Origin: Herminiimonas sp.
Lineage (GTDB): Bacteria > Pseudomonadota > Gammaproteobacteria > Burkholderiales > Burkholderiaceae_D
Direction of reading: 5' to 3'
NCBI GenBank assembly: GCA_028292665.1
Contig: JAQGLW010000140.1
Location: 1 to 41,747 of the forward strand
Length of the DNA stretch: 41,747 nucleotides
The notes beneath the pieces were generated by a model. It ran no database searches, was not told where the DNA came from, and saw nothing but the letters and a program-made list of their open reading frames with translations. The position numbers and the translations under genes are program-made. Positions 27,498-35,557 of the stretch are shown here, piece by piece (position 1 is the first letter of the stretch; each line of letters starts with the position of its first letter).

Positions 27498-29560
27498 CGA
27501 TGCCGGGAATGCCGACTGCTATCCAATCGCTGATACAGCGCGTGATGCGCCCGATGTCGCGCGATAAAGCCGATACGCTTTTGCTGCTGTGCGCCTGTAC
27601 GCTGGTCCTGACGCCGCATGCAGGAGATTTGCCATGGTGGACCACATCGGCTTGCGTGTCCCTGTTGCTATGGCGCGGATGGATTACTTTTCGCGGCAAC
27701 CGGATGCCGCCGCGCTGGGTATTGCTGCCGATGTCAGTAATGGCGATGGCCGGCGTATATTGGACTTACAAGACTTTTTTCGGACGCGAGGCAGGCGTGG
27801 CGATGCTGGTGATGCTGCTCGCTTTCAAACTGCTCGAAATGCACGCCAAGCGCGATCTGTTTGTAGTCGTGTTCCTGAGCTTCTTCCTGATACTTACAAA
27901 TTTTTTTAATTCGCAGACAATCGGTACCGCCGTAATGATGATCGCGGCAGTCATCATGATACTGACCGCGCAGTTGTCTTTTCAATATACCGGAGCGGCT
28001 CCGCCACTGAGGCGGCGGCTGGCTTTAGGCTCGCTGATTTTCACGCTTGCCGTACCGCTGACATTGGTATTGTTCATTCTGTTTCCGCGAATTCAAGGAC
28101 CGTTGTGGGGGTTGCCCGGCGACGCACAGACAGGACGCAGCGGATTGTCTGATAGCATGGCGCCCGGCAATATCGCGAGTCTCGCGCTGTCGGGCGACAT
28201 CGCATTCCGCGTCAAGTTCATCGGTCCGGTGCCGCCGAGATCCAAGCTTTACTGGCGCGGCCCGGTGCTCGGCAATTATGACGGCCGCACCTGGACGCCA
28301 TTGCAGGCACGCATAAATCTGAATCGCCAGACCGTCATCAGGCCGCGCGGCGTGCCGACCGGCTATCAGGTGACACTGGAACCCAGCGGGCGCCGCTGGC
28401 TTTTTGCGCTGGAAATGCCGCAAATTGCACCGCGCATAACCGACAACCCATCCCGCATTACATCCGACTTGCAAATAGTAACGAGGCAGCCGATCAACCA
28501 GCGGGTACGCTATGACGCGGCATCGTATATCGACTTCGATTTGCAACCGAATGAATCCCCTGATGTCCTACGCAGCTGGCTGCAGCTGCCGCCCGGCTAT
28601 AACCCGAACACGCTCGCATTCGCTGCGCGCCTGCGCAGCCGATACTCCAACCAAATGGAAATGGTCAATGCCGTTCTCAAATTCTTTCGAGATGAAAAAT
28701 TCAGCTATACGCTCGAACCGCCGCCGCTTGGGCAGCATGCGGTCGATGAATTCCTGTTTTCCACCCGAGCCGGATTTTGCGAGCATTATTCAAGTGCTTT
28801 CGTCGTGCTGATGCGCGCGCTCGGCATCCCGGCGCGGGTCGTGACCGGCTATCAGGGCGGAGAGATCAATGCTGTCGACGGTTTCATGACAATCCGCCAA
28901 TCGGATGCGCATGCGTGGGCCGAAATCTGGCTGGAAAATCGCGGCTGGCTGCGGATCGACCCTACTGCTGCAATCGCACCGAACCGTATCGAAAAAAACT
29001 TGACGACCGTCATTCCGCCCACCCTGCTCGGTGGATTGGTCACGCTGGGAAGTGGCCAGAATACCTGGCTCGCCCAACTGCAGACGCTTCGACAAAATTG
29101 GGATGCGGTCAATAATGCATGGAATCAGTGGGTGCTGGATTACACGCCCGACAAGCAAAAAAGCTTTATCCGGTCGCTCGGTTTCGACAATGCCGATTGG
29201 AGTACATTGACTGCACTGATGTTCGGACTCGGCACGCTCGTGATGGCAATCGTCGCGGTGCCGCTGATAAAGAATCGGCCGCAGATCGATCCGGTCGAGG
29301 CGCTTTATCGTATCCTGTGCCGGCAGATGGAGCGCCGAGGATGTCCCCGCGCCATTTACGAAGGACCGCGTGCGTACCGTGCGCGTCTGACGGCAATGAA
29401 TTCGCCGCTCGAACCGGACAAACGGATTGCTGTTGCCCGCTTTCTGGAACTCTACGAAACGATACGCTATAGCAATCCCGATGCAGGGGGCGCCCGCAGC
29501 AGGTTACCTTCCGCAACTGCCATTTCACAACTCAAATCATTATTATCTGAATGTCGATGA
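27494..29560 (+). CDS. tgpA: TgpA-like membrane transglutaminase (DUF3488 and transglutaminase core)
   Basis: The 688-residue inner-membrane protein has five or six helices in the first 200 residues (DUF3488). A periplasmic transglutaminase/protease-like domain follows, then another helix near 580 and a DUF4129-type C-terminal region. The catalytic triad is intact: Cys429 in AGFCEHYSSAF, His473 in SDAHAWAE and Asp489 in LRIDPTAA. P. aeruginosa TgpA has this architecture and is reported as essential; its substrate is not established. I start at 27494, where ATG overlaps the stop of the DUF58 gene in ATGA, rather than at the longer ORF start (27458). The mltB start overlaps the end of this gene by 10 bp, linking it to murein metabolism. 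Confidence 0.9.
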   Translation: MTMPGMPTAIQSLIQRVMRPMSRDKADTLLLLCACTLVLTPHAGDLPWWTTSACVSLLLWRGWITFRGNRMPPRWVLLPMSVMAMAGVYWTYKTFFGREAGVAMLVMLLAFKLLEMHAKRDLFVVVFLSFFLILTNFFNSQTIGTAVMMIAAVIMILTAQLSFQYTGAAPPLRRRLALGSLIFTLAVPLTLVLFILFPRIQGPLWGLPGDAQTGRSGLSDSMAPGNIASLALSGDIAFRVKFIGPVPPRSKLYWRGPVLGNYDGRTWTPLQARINLNRQTVIRPRGVPTGYQVTLEPSGRRWLFALEMPQIAPRITDNPSRITSDLQIVTRQPINQRVRYDAASYIDFDLQPNESPDVLRSWLQLPPGYNPNTLAFAARLRSRYSNQMEMVNAVLKFFRDEKFSYTLEPPPLGQHAVDEFLFSTRAGFCEHYSSAFVVLMRALGIPARVVTGYQGGEINAVDGFMTIRQSDAHAWAEIWLENRGWLRIDPTAAIAPNRIEKNLTTVIPPTLLGGLVTLGSGQNTWLAQLQTLRQNWDAVNNAWNQWVLDYTPDKQKSFIRSLGFDNADWSTLTALMFGLGTLVMAIVAVPLIKNRPQIDPVEALYRILCRQMERRGCPRAIYEGPRAYRARLTAMNSPLEPDKRIAVARFLELYETIRYSNPDAGGARSRLPSATAISQLKSLLSECR

Positions 29561-30666
29561 AAATTTTCATGCTTCCCAAAATTGCGATTCGTCTGTGTTT
29601 GCTGTTACCCGCACTTGCAGCAAGCGTGGATGCAGACGCCGCGCAGCCCGCTAAAAAATACACCGCCAACGCACGCAAGATTGCGCTCGATGCGGAGGAT
29701 GCCGGCGAATTCGTCAACTTCGGACAATGGAAAGAAGTGAATGACTTCATCGACCACATGGTCGCCACGCATGGCTTCAACAGGACTGAGCTGGAAGCCA
29801 TTCTCGGCAAGGTGCGCTATGTCGACAGCGCGATTCAATTGATCAAGCCGCCGCCCCCGGGCCGCCCGAAAAATTGGCGCGCATATCGTGCCCGCTTTGT
29901 CGAACCGATGCGCATCAACGCAGGAGTCGCATTCTGGGACGCGAACGCGGATGCGTTGGCACGCGCCGAAGCGGAATACGGTGTACCGGCTGAAATCATT
30001 GTCGGCATCATCGGCGTGGAAACTGTTTACGGCCGCAATACCGGCAATTTTCGCGTAATGGATGCAGTGACCACGCTCGCTTTCGCCTATCCCGACACGC
30101 CGACGAGAGCGGCACGCATGAGCTATTTCCGTGGAGAGCTGGAGAACGTTTTATTGTTTGCCCGTGATTCCGGCATCGATCCGTTTTCTCTGCTCGGTTC
30201 ATACGCCGGAGCAATCGGCTGGCCGCAATTCATGCCAAGCAGCATCCGGCAATTTGCGGTCGATTTCAACGGCGATCGCAAGATTGACTTACGCAATTCG
30301 CCGGTGGATGCGATCGGCAGCGTTGCCAATTTCCTGATCAAGCACGGATGGAAAAGCGGCGAGCCTATCGTCTTTCCGGCGACGATCTCTTCGAACGAGG
30401 GTAATAGCTGGGAGACGTTCATCGGCCAGGGACTGGAAGCGAAATTCAAGCTCGACGATTTGAAAGCGGCCGGTGTGTTGCCAGGCATGGAAACGCCGGC
30501 CGACATGTTGTTCGGTCTGGTGGATTTGCAAAATGGTGCGGAACCGACGGAGTACTGGCTTGGCGCGAATAATTTTTTCGCCATTACGCAATACAATCGA
30601 AGCTTTTTTTATGCGATGTCCGTGATCGACTTGGGCCGGGCAGTCAAAGCGTCGCGCAGCCGCTAG
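29551..30666 (+). CDS. mltB: Membrane-bound lytic murein transglycosylase B
   Basis: Cleaves the glycan strand of peptidoglycan to give 1,6-anhydromuropeptides. The 371-residue chain has an N-terminal signal peptide (about 1-31) without a clear lipobox cysteine, so it may be soluble in the periplasm rather than lipid-anchored. The MltB domain carries the catalytic Glu157 in GVETVYGRNTG, then SYAGAIGWPQFMPSS and DAIGSVANFL. Its start overlaps the end of tgpA by 10 bp, so this enzyme is translated as part of the moxR-DUF58-tgpA operon. That linkage is less common than the three-gene core. It converges with yaeQ across 42 bp with no clear terminator. Confidence 0.93.
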   Translation: MSMKIFMLPKIAIRLCLLLPALAASVDADAAQPAKKYTANARKIALDAEDAGEFVNFGQWKEVNDFIDHMVATHGFNRTELEAILGKVRYVDSAIQLIKPPPPGRPKNWRAYRARFVEPMRINAGVAFWDANADALARAEAEYGVPAEIIVGIIGVETVYGRNTGNFRVMDAVTTLAFAYPDTPTRAARMSYFRGELENVLLFARDSGIDPFSLLGSYAGAIGWPQFMPSSIRQFAVDFNGDRKIDLRNSPVDAIGSVANFLIKHGWKSGEPIVFPATISSNEGNSWETFIGQGLEAKFKLDDLKAAGVLPGMETPADMLFGLVDLQNGAEPTEYWLGANNFFAITQYNRSFFYAMSVIDLGRAVKASRSR

Positions 30667-30708
30667 CGTACGCGCCGAATGATTTCAAAAATGACGCCGC
30701 CTTGCGCA

Positions 30709-31263
30709 TCAGCCGGCAGACAATGCCGGCATTTTCATCATGGTCAGATCGACCTGCACGGTTTCACCATTGCCGGTCAACCATATCTGTCCATCCTGAA
30801 CCGTGCATTGCAATTGCATATTACGTTGCGCCAGCTTTGCCATGGCAAGACTGACGGTTGAAGGCAGGTTGATCACCGTCAGATTTCTAGCCCGCTCAAT
30901 TCTGCTGCCGATTTGATTCCACCAAATGCTGCTGTTGCTGCTATAGCTATAGATAACGACATGCGCAGCACGGCCGCAGGCTTTCAAAATGCGTTTTTCA
31001 TCGGGCTGGCCTACTTCTATCCAGAGATCGATAGCGCCGGTCAAATCCTTTTGCCACAAATCGGGCTCGTCAACATCACTCAACCCTTTGCCGAACGATA
31101 ATGCTTCGCCGGCATGCCGTACAAAAGCCAATAGTCTCACCATCATTCTCTCGTCGGTTTCCGATGGATGACGTGCAATGGTGAGCGAATGATTTTGGTA
31201 GTAATGCCGGTCCATGTCGGCGATTTGCAGATCGGCTTTGAAGATTGTTGCCTTGATGGCCAT
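30709..31263 (-). CDS. yaeQ: YaeQ family protein
   Basis: The 184-residue protein matches E. coli YaeQ closely in memory: MAIKATIFKADLQIADMDR, then LTIARHPSETDERMMVRLLAF, IDLWIEVGQPDEKRILKACG, and a C-terminal half ending in IQ/VQDGQIWL. The fold is reported to resemble PD-(D/E)xK nucleases, but the function is unproven; the E. coli protein was once linked to RfaH suppression. The ORF extends 65 codons further upstream, but the conserved protein starts at ATG 31263, so I trimmed it. No ribosome binding site is obvious. It is divergent from the DUF1415 gene and converges with mltB. Confidence 0.92.
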   Translation of the reverse strand: MAIKATIFKADLQIADMDRHYYQNHSLTIARHPSETDERMMVRLLAFVRHAGEALSFGKGLSDVDEPDLWQKDLTGAIDLWIEVGQPDEKRILKACGRAAHVVIYSYSSNSSIWWNQIGSRIERARNLTVINLPSTVSLAMAKLAQRNMQLQCTVQDGQIWLTGNGETVQVDLTMMKMPALSAG

Positions 31264-31596
31264 AGGATCACTTTTACTGTGGGTTCGATTTTGAAGCAGA
31301 TGCCTGAGGATGTGAAGAATATCCGATTTGATAAATTGCAGCTGATGATTTTGCGCAGTCAGCCTGGAAAATCCGGCGCCGGACGCCATATCAAACATTG
31401 AACAGGGAGCAGAGGCCGATAATTCCGACGATACAGTGCACAGAAGGTAAGCCGGCATGATATTGGCAAGGCACTTGTTCTACAGATGAGAAAAACAAGG
31501 GATAATCAAATCCGTTTCCGCGTCGCCATGGCTTTCTTGGATGACGCAGCTGACTATTCACTACCTTGACGCAATAATAAAGATGGACCGGCACCG
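31264..31596. other. Intergenic region between divergent yaeQ and DUF1415 gene
   Basis: 333 bp with no supportable gene, although the yaeQ frame stays open upstream for 65 codons without conserved sequence. A weak promoter candidate for the DUF1415 gene is CTGACT, 17 bp, AATAAT, ending about 20 bp before its ATG; that spacing would leave almost no leader. Nothing else stands out. Confidence 0.4.
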
Positions 31597-32205
31597 ATGA
31601 ATACAACTGTCACTGCGGCGACCGATGATGAAGTCATCCCGGCTACCAAGGTTTGGCTGGAGCGAGCCGTCATCGGCCTGAATCTTTGCCCATTCGCCAA
31701 AGCAGTCCACGTCAAAAATCAGATCCGCTATGTCTTGAGCAGGGCAATCGACCCGAAAGCATTATGTGCGGAACTCATTGACGAGTTGCGGTTTTTGCAT
31801 GCCGCCGATCCGGCCGTCCTCGATACAACCCTTTTGATCCATCCGCACGTATTGACCAACTTCCTTGACTACAACGACTTTCTCGATGTGGCCGACACTG
31901 CCGTTGCCGACTTGGGATTCATCGGAGACATCCAGATCGCCAGCTTCCATCCTCATTACCAATTTGCCGGCACCGAAGCCGATGACATTGATAATTACAC
32001 CAATCGTTCACCTTATCCGATGCTTCATCTCTTGAGGGAGACTAGTATTGAGTTCGCTGTAACGGCATTTCCGGATGCGTCTCAAATCTTTGAAAGAAAT
32101 ATTGAAACGCTGCGCCGTATCGGGCACGACGGATGGCATGAACTAAGCATTGCGACGCCGTCCGAGTATGCTGTGAAGCAGATTGCAGATGTGCAAAAGA
32201 AGTAA
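31597..32205 (+). CDS. DUF1415 domain protein
   Basis: A 202-residue cytosolic protein of the DUF1415 family, recognised by VWLERAVIGLNLCPFAKAVHV, the HPHVLTNFLDYNDFLDVAD stretch, and FHPHYQFAGTEADDIDNYTNRSPYP in outline. Conserved Cys (in LCPFAK) and several His/Asp residues suggest catalysis or metal binding, but no function is established. There is no signal peptide or membrane segment. It stands alone, divergent from yaeQ, and is followed by the AT-rich 529-bp gap. The start at 31597 gives the family length. Confidence 0.88.
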   Translation: MNTTVTAATDDEVIPATKVWLERAVIGLNLCPFAKAVHVKNQIRYVLSRAIDPKALCAELIDELRFLHAADPAVLDTTLLIHPHVLTNFLDYNDFLDVADTAVADLGFIGDIQIASFHPHYQFAGTEADDIDNYTNRSPYPMLHLLRETSIEFAVTAFPDASQIFERNIETLRRIGHDGWHELSIATPSEYAVKQIADVQKK

Positions 32206-32734
32206 TTGCACCTGATATTGCCGCCAAGTTTCAAGCTGGATACCAAGTATTTATTTTTTTACACCGGATTATTCTTCTTTTTAGGGATTCAATAGCCAGC
32301 ACACTGCCATTTCCCGAAACTGATTCGTCTAAAAATATCTTTGCTTCTTTCCAGGCAGTGCTGAAACTGGCTTCCCGCATTGCGAATTATCAAAATATCA
32401 TTTATATACTTCGCTAAAATAAATTGAACTAATGCAATCAATTATTTACGGTTCATTCCGAATCTGAAATATAACAATTGAACAGCATAATTTTCCCATC
32501 CACAAAGTATATATACAATATTAATTATTGACTTAAAGTCATTTTTTTTATTGCTTTTTTGAAATTCTTTAATTATATTGCCTTCATACAATAAAATTTG
32601 GTGGAAGACTTTAATTGCATATTCACATCTTTAATTGCAACTTATTAAAATATTGGTGTACTAACATCTGACTGCAAAAAATGCCCATCGGATAGATGGC
32701 TTGTAAATAAACCGCATCATGGAATCATTGAATC
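32206..32734. other. 529-bp AT-rich intergenic region before the HTH gene
   Basis: No gene of plausible size on either strand. By direct count, 32401-32640 has 57 G or C in 240 bases (24%), against roughly 55% in nearby genes. Features inside: an imperfect inverted repeat (CAGCACACTGCC at 32297-32308 with GGCAGTGCTG at 32354-32363); a short palindrome TGACTTAAAGTCA followed by eight T (32529-32549), possibly a weak terminator; and a pair of 11-bp direct repeats (32609-32639). Such AT-rich spacers are often bound by H-NS-type silencers or act as complex promoters. Confidence 0.7.
32609..32639 (+). repeat. 11-bp direct repeat pair with 20-bp period
   Basis: CTTTAATTGCA occurs at 32609-32619 and again at 32629-32639, exactly 20 bp start to start. 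That is about two helical turns, putting both copies on one face of the DNA. They lie 96-126 bp before the HTH gene start, where an activator or autoregulator would bind. Confidence 0.6.
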
Positions 32735-33064
32735 ATGACTACTCAGTTAGACAATATGAACAGCTCACGCTTGGCAGATCAAGTCGCTTACGATCCAAAT
32801 AATTTATTGGATTCCTTGATAGAAAAACTGCACTTGAAAAACGATGCCGCTTTATCGCGTGCGCTGGAGGTCGCCCCTCCAGTAATCAGCAAGATCCGCC
32901 ATCGCAGACTGCCAGTCGGCGCCTCACTGTTAATCCGCATGCATGAAGTAAGCGATTTAAGTATTCGTGATCTGCGTATTCTGATGGGCGATCGCCGCGA
33001 TAAATTTCGTATCAGCGACAAGCAGTTCAAGCCCAAGGAAACGGGTTCCGAGCAGCAGCAATAA
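32735..33064 (+). CDS. Small helix-turn-helix protein, function unknown
   Basis: The 109-residue protein has a helical, lambda-repressor-like region at about 24-85. The probable recognition part is DAALSRALEVAPPVISKIRHRRLPVGASLLIRMHEVSDLSIRDLRILMG in outline: DAALSRAL, then VAPPVISKIRHRR. A disordered polar tail ends in EQQQ. It resembles conserved hypothetical DNA-binding proteins of Burkholderiales, and I know no named function. No ribosome binding site precedes ATG 32735; ATG 32756 is an alternative. The gene sits alone after a long AT-rich spacer and converges with cysM across 23 bp. A role as transcription regulator is inferred only from the fold. An inverted repeat TTCCCTG/CAGGGAA (33073-33099) spans its downstream junction. 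Confidence 0.75.
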   Translation: MTTQLDNMNSSRLADQVAYDPNNLLDSLIEKLHLKNDAALSRALEVAPPVISKIRHRRLPVGASLLIRMHEVSDLSIRDLRILMGDRRDKFRISDKQFKPKETGSEQQQ

Positions 33065-33087
33065 GCTGTTCATTCCCTGGCGCTTTA

Positions 33088-33990
33088 CTAGGCAGGGAAA
33101 ACCCCGGTAGACAGATAACGATCCCCACGATCGCATACGATAAATACGATCGTGGCGTTTTCCGTACTTTGAGAAATCCTCAAGGCAATTTCGCATGCGC
33201 CGGCAGAAGAAATGCCGCAAAAAACCCCTTCTTCCATCGCCAACCGACGCGCCATCTGTTCCGAGGCTGCCTGGCTTACATTTTCCACCTGGTCGACTCT
33301 TGATCTGTCGAAAATCTTCGGCAAATAGGCTTCAGGCCATTTTCTGATACCAGGTATCTGCGATCCTTCTTCAGGCTGCGCGCCAACAATCCGGATCTCC
33401 CGATTTTTCTCTTTCAAATATTGCGATACGCCCATGATGGTGCCGGTTGTTCCCATTGCGCTGACAAAATGAGTGACCTGGCCATTCGTATCGCGCCATA
33501 TTTCCGGTCCAGTCCCTTCATAATGCGAGCGGGGATTATCCGGATTGCTGAACTGGTCGAGAATGATGCCTTGGCCTTCTTTTTGCATCTGTTCAGCCAG
33601 ATCCCGCGCGTACTCCATTCCTCCGGTCTTCGGCGTCAAAATAATCTTGGCGCCGTACGCAGCCATGCTCTGACGCCGCTCCAGGCTCAGGTTTTCCGGC
33701 ATCAAGAGCACCATTTTATAACCACGCATCGACGCCGCCATGGCCAGCGCAATCCCGGTATTGCCGCTGGTCGCTTCGATCAGCGTATCCCCGGGTTTGA
33801 TCTGTCCGCGCTCTTCTGCGCCCTTGATCATCGACAGTGCGGGCCGGTCCTTCACTGAACCGGCCGGATTATTGCCTTCCATCTTGCCAAGGATGATGTT
33901 ATTGCGTCGGACGGCATCGTCGCCGGGAATCCGTTTAAGCTGCACCAACGGCGTATTGCCGATCGTATCTTCGATGGTTTGATAAAACAT
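33088..33990 (-). CDS. cysM: Cysteine synthase B (O-acetylserine sulfhydrylase B)
   Basis: PLP enzyme making cysteine from O-acetylserine and sulfide or thiosulfate. The 300-residue chain has the PLP Lys47 in NNPAGSVKDRPA, the EATSGNTGIALAMAA loop that binds the substrate carboxylate, and the phosphate-binding GTTGTIMG. Length and the VKDRPA motif favour CysM over CysK, which is longer and has a different active-site loop. The start ATG at 33990 aligns with the family. It follows the comEA-like gene after a terminator on the minus strand, and its stop is 23 bp from the converging HTH gene. Confidence 0.96.
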   Translation of the reverse strand: MFYQTIEDTIGNTPLVQLKRIPGDDAVRRNNIILGKMEGNNPAGSVKDRPALSMIKGAEERGQIKPGDTLIEATSGNTGIALAMAASMRGYKMVLLMPENLSLERRQSMAAYGAKIILTPKTGGMEYARDLAEQMQKEGQGIILDQFSNPDNPRSHYEGTGPEIWRDTNGQVTHFVSAMGTTGTIMGVSQYLKEKNREIRIVGAQPEEGSQIPGIRKWPEAYLPKIFDRSRVDQVENVSQAASEQMARRLAMEEGVFCGISSAGACEIALRISQSTENATIVFIVCDRGDRYLSTGVFPA

Positions 33991-34076
33991 GGCGTTGTTA
34001 AATGACTTTTATGAAAACCTCATTTTAATCGCAGACGTTGTCATGCGTATGAGTATCCCGTAAACGGACTGATAAC

Positions 34077-34108
34077 AAAAAACCCCGCAGTGTGTACCAG
34101 CGGGGTTT
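34077..34108 (-). terminator. Terminator of the comEA-like gene
   Basis: On the minus strand AAACCCCGC and GCGGGGTTT form a 9-bp stem with an 11-nt loop, followed by six T residues. It starts about 19 bp after the stop codon. The T run is strong only on the minus strand. Confidence 0.88.
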
Positions 34109-34126
34109 CAATTAAAGTATGGCTGT

Positions 34127-34492
34127 TTATTTTTTGGTTTCGTCTTTTTTAGCATCTTTCTTCACAGTTTTTGCGTCAGTCTTACCGTCTTTCTTGGTGT
34201 CTTTTGCTGCCGGCGCATTCGGTTTGGCCTGGCCGTTCACCGTTAAACCGGCTTGTGACAGTTTAGTGGAATTCTTTTCGCCGACCCCTTTTACACGCTT
34301 CTCGAAATCAGCCCAGTCTTTGAAGTTTCCGCCCTTTTTACGTTCATCAATGATTGTTTTGGATATCTTTGGACCGATGCCTTTAACACCGTCAAGTGCC
34401 GCCTGATCCGCCTTGTTTACATCAACTTGCGCAAAAGCAAAACTCATTGTTGCAATAAAGGCGATGGCAGCCAGCAATAGTTTCTTCAACAT
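34127..34492 (-). CDS. Secreted ComEA-like helix-hairpin-helix DNA-binding protein
   Basis: The 121-residue protein has a signal peptide (about 1-21, ending AFA) and tandem helix-hairpin-helix motifs: VDVNKADQAALDGVKGIGPKIS and FEKRVKGVGEKNSTKL in outline. It ends in a 30-residue tail rich in Lys and Asp (KDTKKDGKTDAKTVKKDAKK). ComEA-type proteins bind incoming DNA in the periplasm during natural transformation; in many beta- and gammaproteobacteria small HhH proteins of this size do that job. The Lys-rich tail is unusual and could add nonspecific DNA or surface binding. GGAG lies nine bases before the ATG. It is 132 bp after hldA and ends in its own terminator. Confidence 0.88.
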   Translation of the reverse strand: MLKKLLLAAIAFIATMSFAFAQVDVNKADQAALDGVKGIGPKISKTIIDERKKGGNFKDWADFEKRVKGVGEKNSTKLSQAGLTVNGQAKPNAPAAKDTKKDGKTDAKTVKKDAKKDETKK

Positions 34493-34573
34493 TTGATTTT
34501 CTCCAAGTGAAGTAGGTGGGTTCAGACAAACCGAACATTATGCAATGTCCTGCTACACTTAACGTTTACTTAA

Positions 34574-34619
34574 CAAGCCGGTTGACATGCATGATGCGGG
34601 CCGATTTACCAAGCCGGTT
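34574..34619 (+). repeat. 10-bp direct repeat flanking the hldA-comEA junction
   Basis: CAAGCCGGTT occurs at 34574-34583 and 34610-34619, 36 bp apart, just downstream of the hldA stop codon. It could be coincidence, a half-site pair, or a leftover of a deletion. Confidence 0.4.
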
Positions 34620-34624
34620 CGGAA

Positions 34625-35557
34625 TTAAAGGAAGAGTTCCTCGTTCGTCACGGTAGCCGTACCCAATTTTCCTACAACAATGCCGCCGGCACGATTTGCG
34701 GTGGCGACGGCATCGATCAAAGACATTCCTGCGCCAAGCATGGTAGCCAAAGTCGCTATAACGGTGTCGCCGGCACCCGAGACGTCATATACTTCCCTGG
34801 CCATCGCAGGAAAGTGCGTGACCTCCCGGTCGGTATAAAGAGTCATGCCCTCTTCCGAACGCGTTAACAACAGTGCTTCCAGATCAAGAGCAGTGCGCAG
34901 TTGTTGTGCCTTGGCGGTCAACTCCTCTTCGGATTTCCACGTACCCACGATGTGCTTCAATTCCGCTTTATTCGGTGTCAATATGGATGCGCCTGCGTAA
35001 CTGGAAAAATCGTCACCCTTGGGATCGACCAGAATCCGCTTTCCAAATTTTTTAGCCGATGCAATCATGTCTCTCACGTTGACCAGGCTGCCCTTTGCGT
35101 AATCCGACAATACAATCAGATCATATTGAGGCAGCAATGCGTTGAACTGCGTTAGCTTATCGCGCAATACCGTATCGGTGGGAGATTCTTCGAAATCGAT
35201 GCGCAGCAATTGTTGCTGCCGTCCAATAACCCGTAATTTGATAATGGTGGAAATCGCCACATCGCGATTCAGATAGCTCCGTATATTCGAATCAGTCAAT
35301 AATCGTTCGACTACGTCGCCCGCTTCATCCTGGCCGACGACGCCCAGCAATCCTATCTGCGCACTCAGGGCAGCGGCATTGCGCGCCACGTTTGCCGCCC
35401 CTCCCAGCCGCTCCTCTCGACGCTCGACGCGTACCACCGGCACCGGTGCTTCCGGTGAAATGCGGCTTACTTCGCCGAACCAATAACGATCCAGCATCAC
35501 ATCGCCTACGACGAGAATGCGCGTGGCAGCCAATCCGTTCGGAATCATGGCGCTCAT
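34625..35557 (-). CDS. hldA: D-glycero-beta-D-manno-heptose-7-phosphate kinase
   Basis: Ribokinase-family (PfkB) sugar kinase that phosphorylates heptose-7-phosphate for the LPS inner core. The 310-residue chain starts with a short lead and [27 protein letters not shown]. It has the glycine-rich [11 protein letters not shown] near 52-62 and the catalytic/anion-hole [15 protein letters not shown] near the C-terminus. It ends where the kinase ends: the ADP-heptose nucleotidyltransferase domain of E. coli HldE is absent, so this is the split, kinase-only form, and hldC must be elsewhere. Its start overlaps the ugd stop in ATGA. The epimerase gene hldD, its common neighbour in Burkholderia, is not here. 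Confidence 0.93.
   Translation of the reverse strand: MSAMIPNGLAATRILVVGDVMLDRYWFGEVSRISPEAPVPVVRVERREERLGGAANVARNAAALSAQIGLLGVVGQDEAGDVVERLLTDSNIRSYLNRDVAISTIIKLRVIGRQQQLLRIDFEESPTDTVLRDKLTQFNALLPQYDLIVLSDYAKGSLVNVRDMIASAKKFGKRILVDPKGDDFSSYAGASILTPNKAELKHIVGTWKSEEELTAKAQQLRTALDLEALLLTRSEEGMTLYTDREVTHFPAMAREVYDVSGAGDTVIATLATMLGAGMSLIDAVATANRAGGIVVGKLGTATVTNEELFL

Noticed and set aside
31264-31458. 65-codon N-terminal extension of yaeQ
   Set aside because: YaeQ homologues begin at MAIKATI-type sequence; the extension shows no conserved or signal-like features.
31391-31606. 71-codon minus-strand ORF between yaeQ and the DUF1415 gene
   Set aside because: No ribosome binding site, no recognisable domain, and it overlaps the promoter area of the divergent gene.
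33073-33099. Inverted repeat TTCCCTG/CAGGGAA between the HTH gene and cysM as a terminator
   Set aside because: No T run follows on either strand and the loop is 13 nt, so it does not meet terminator criteria.
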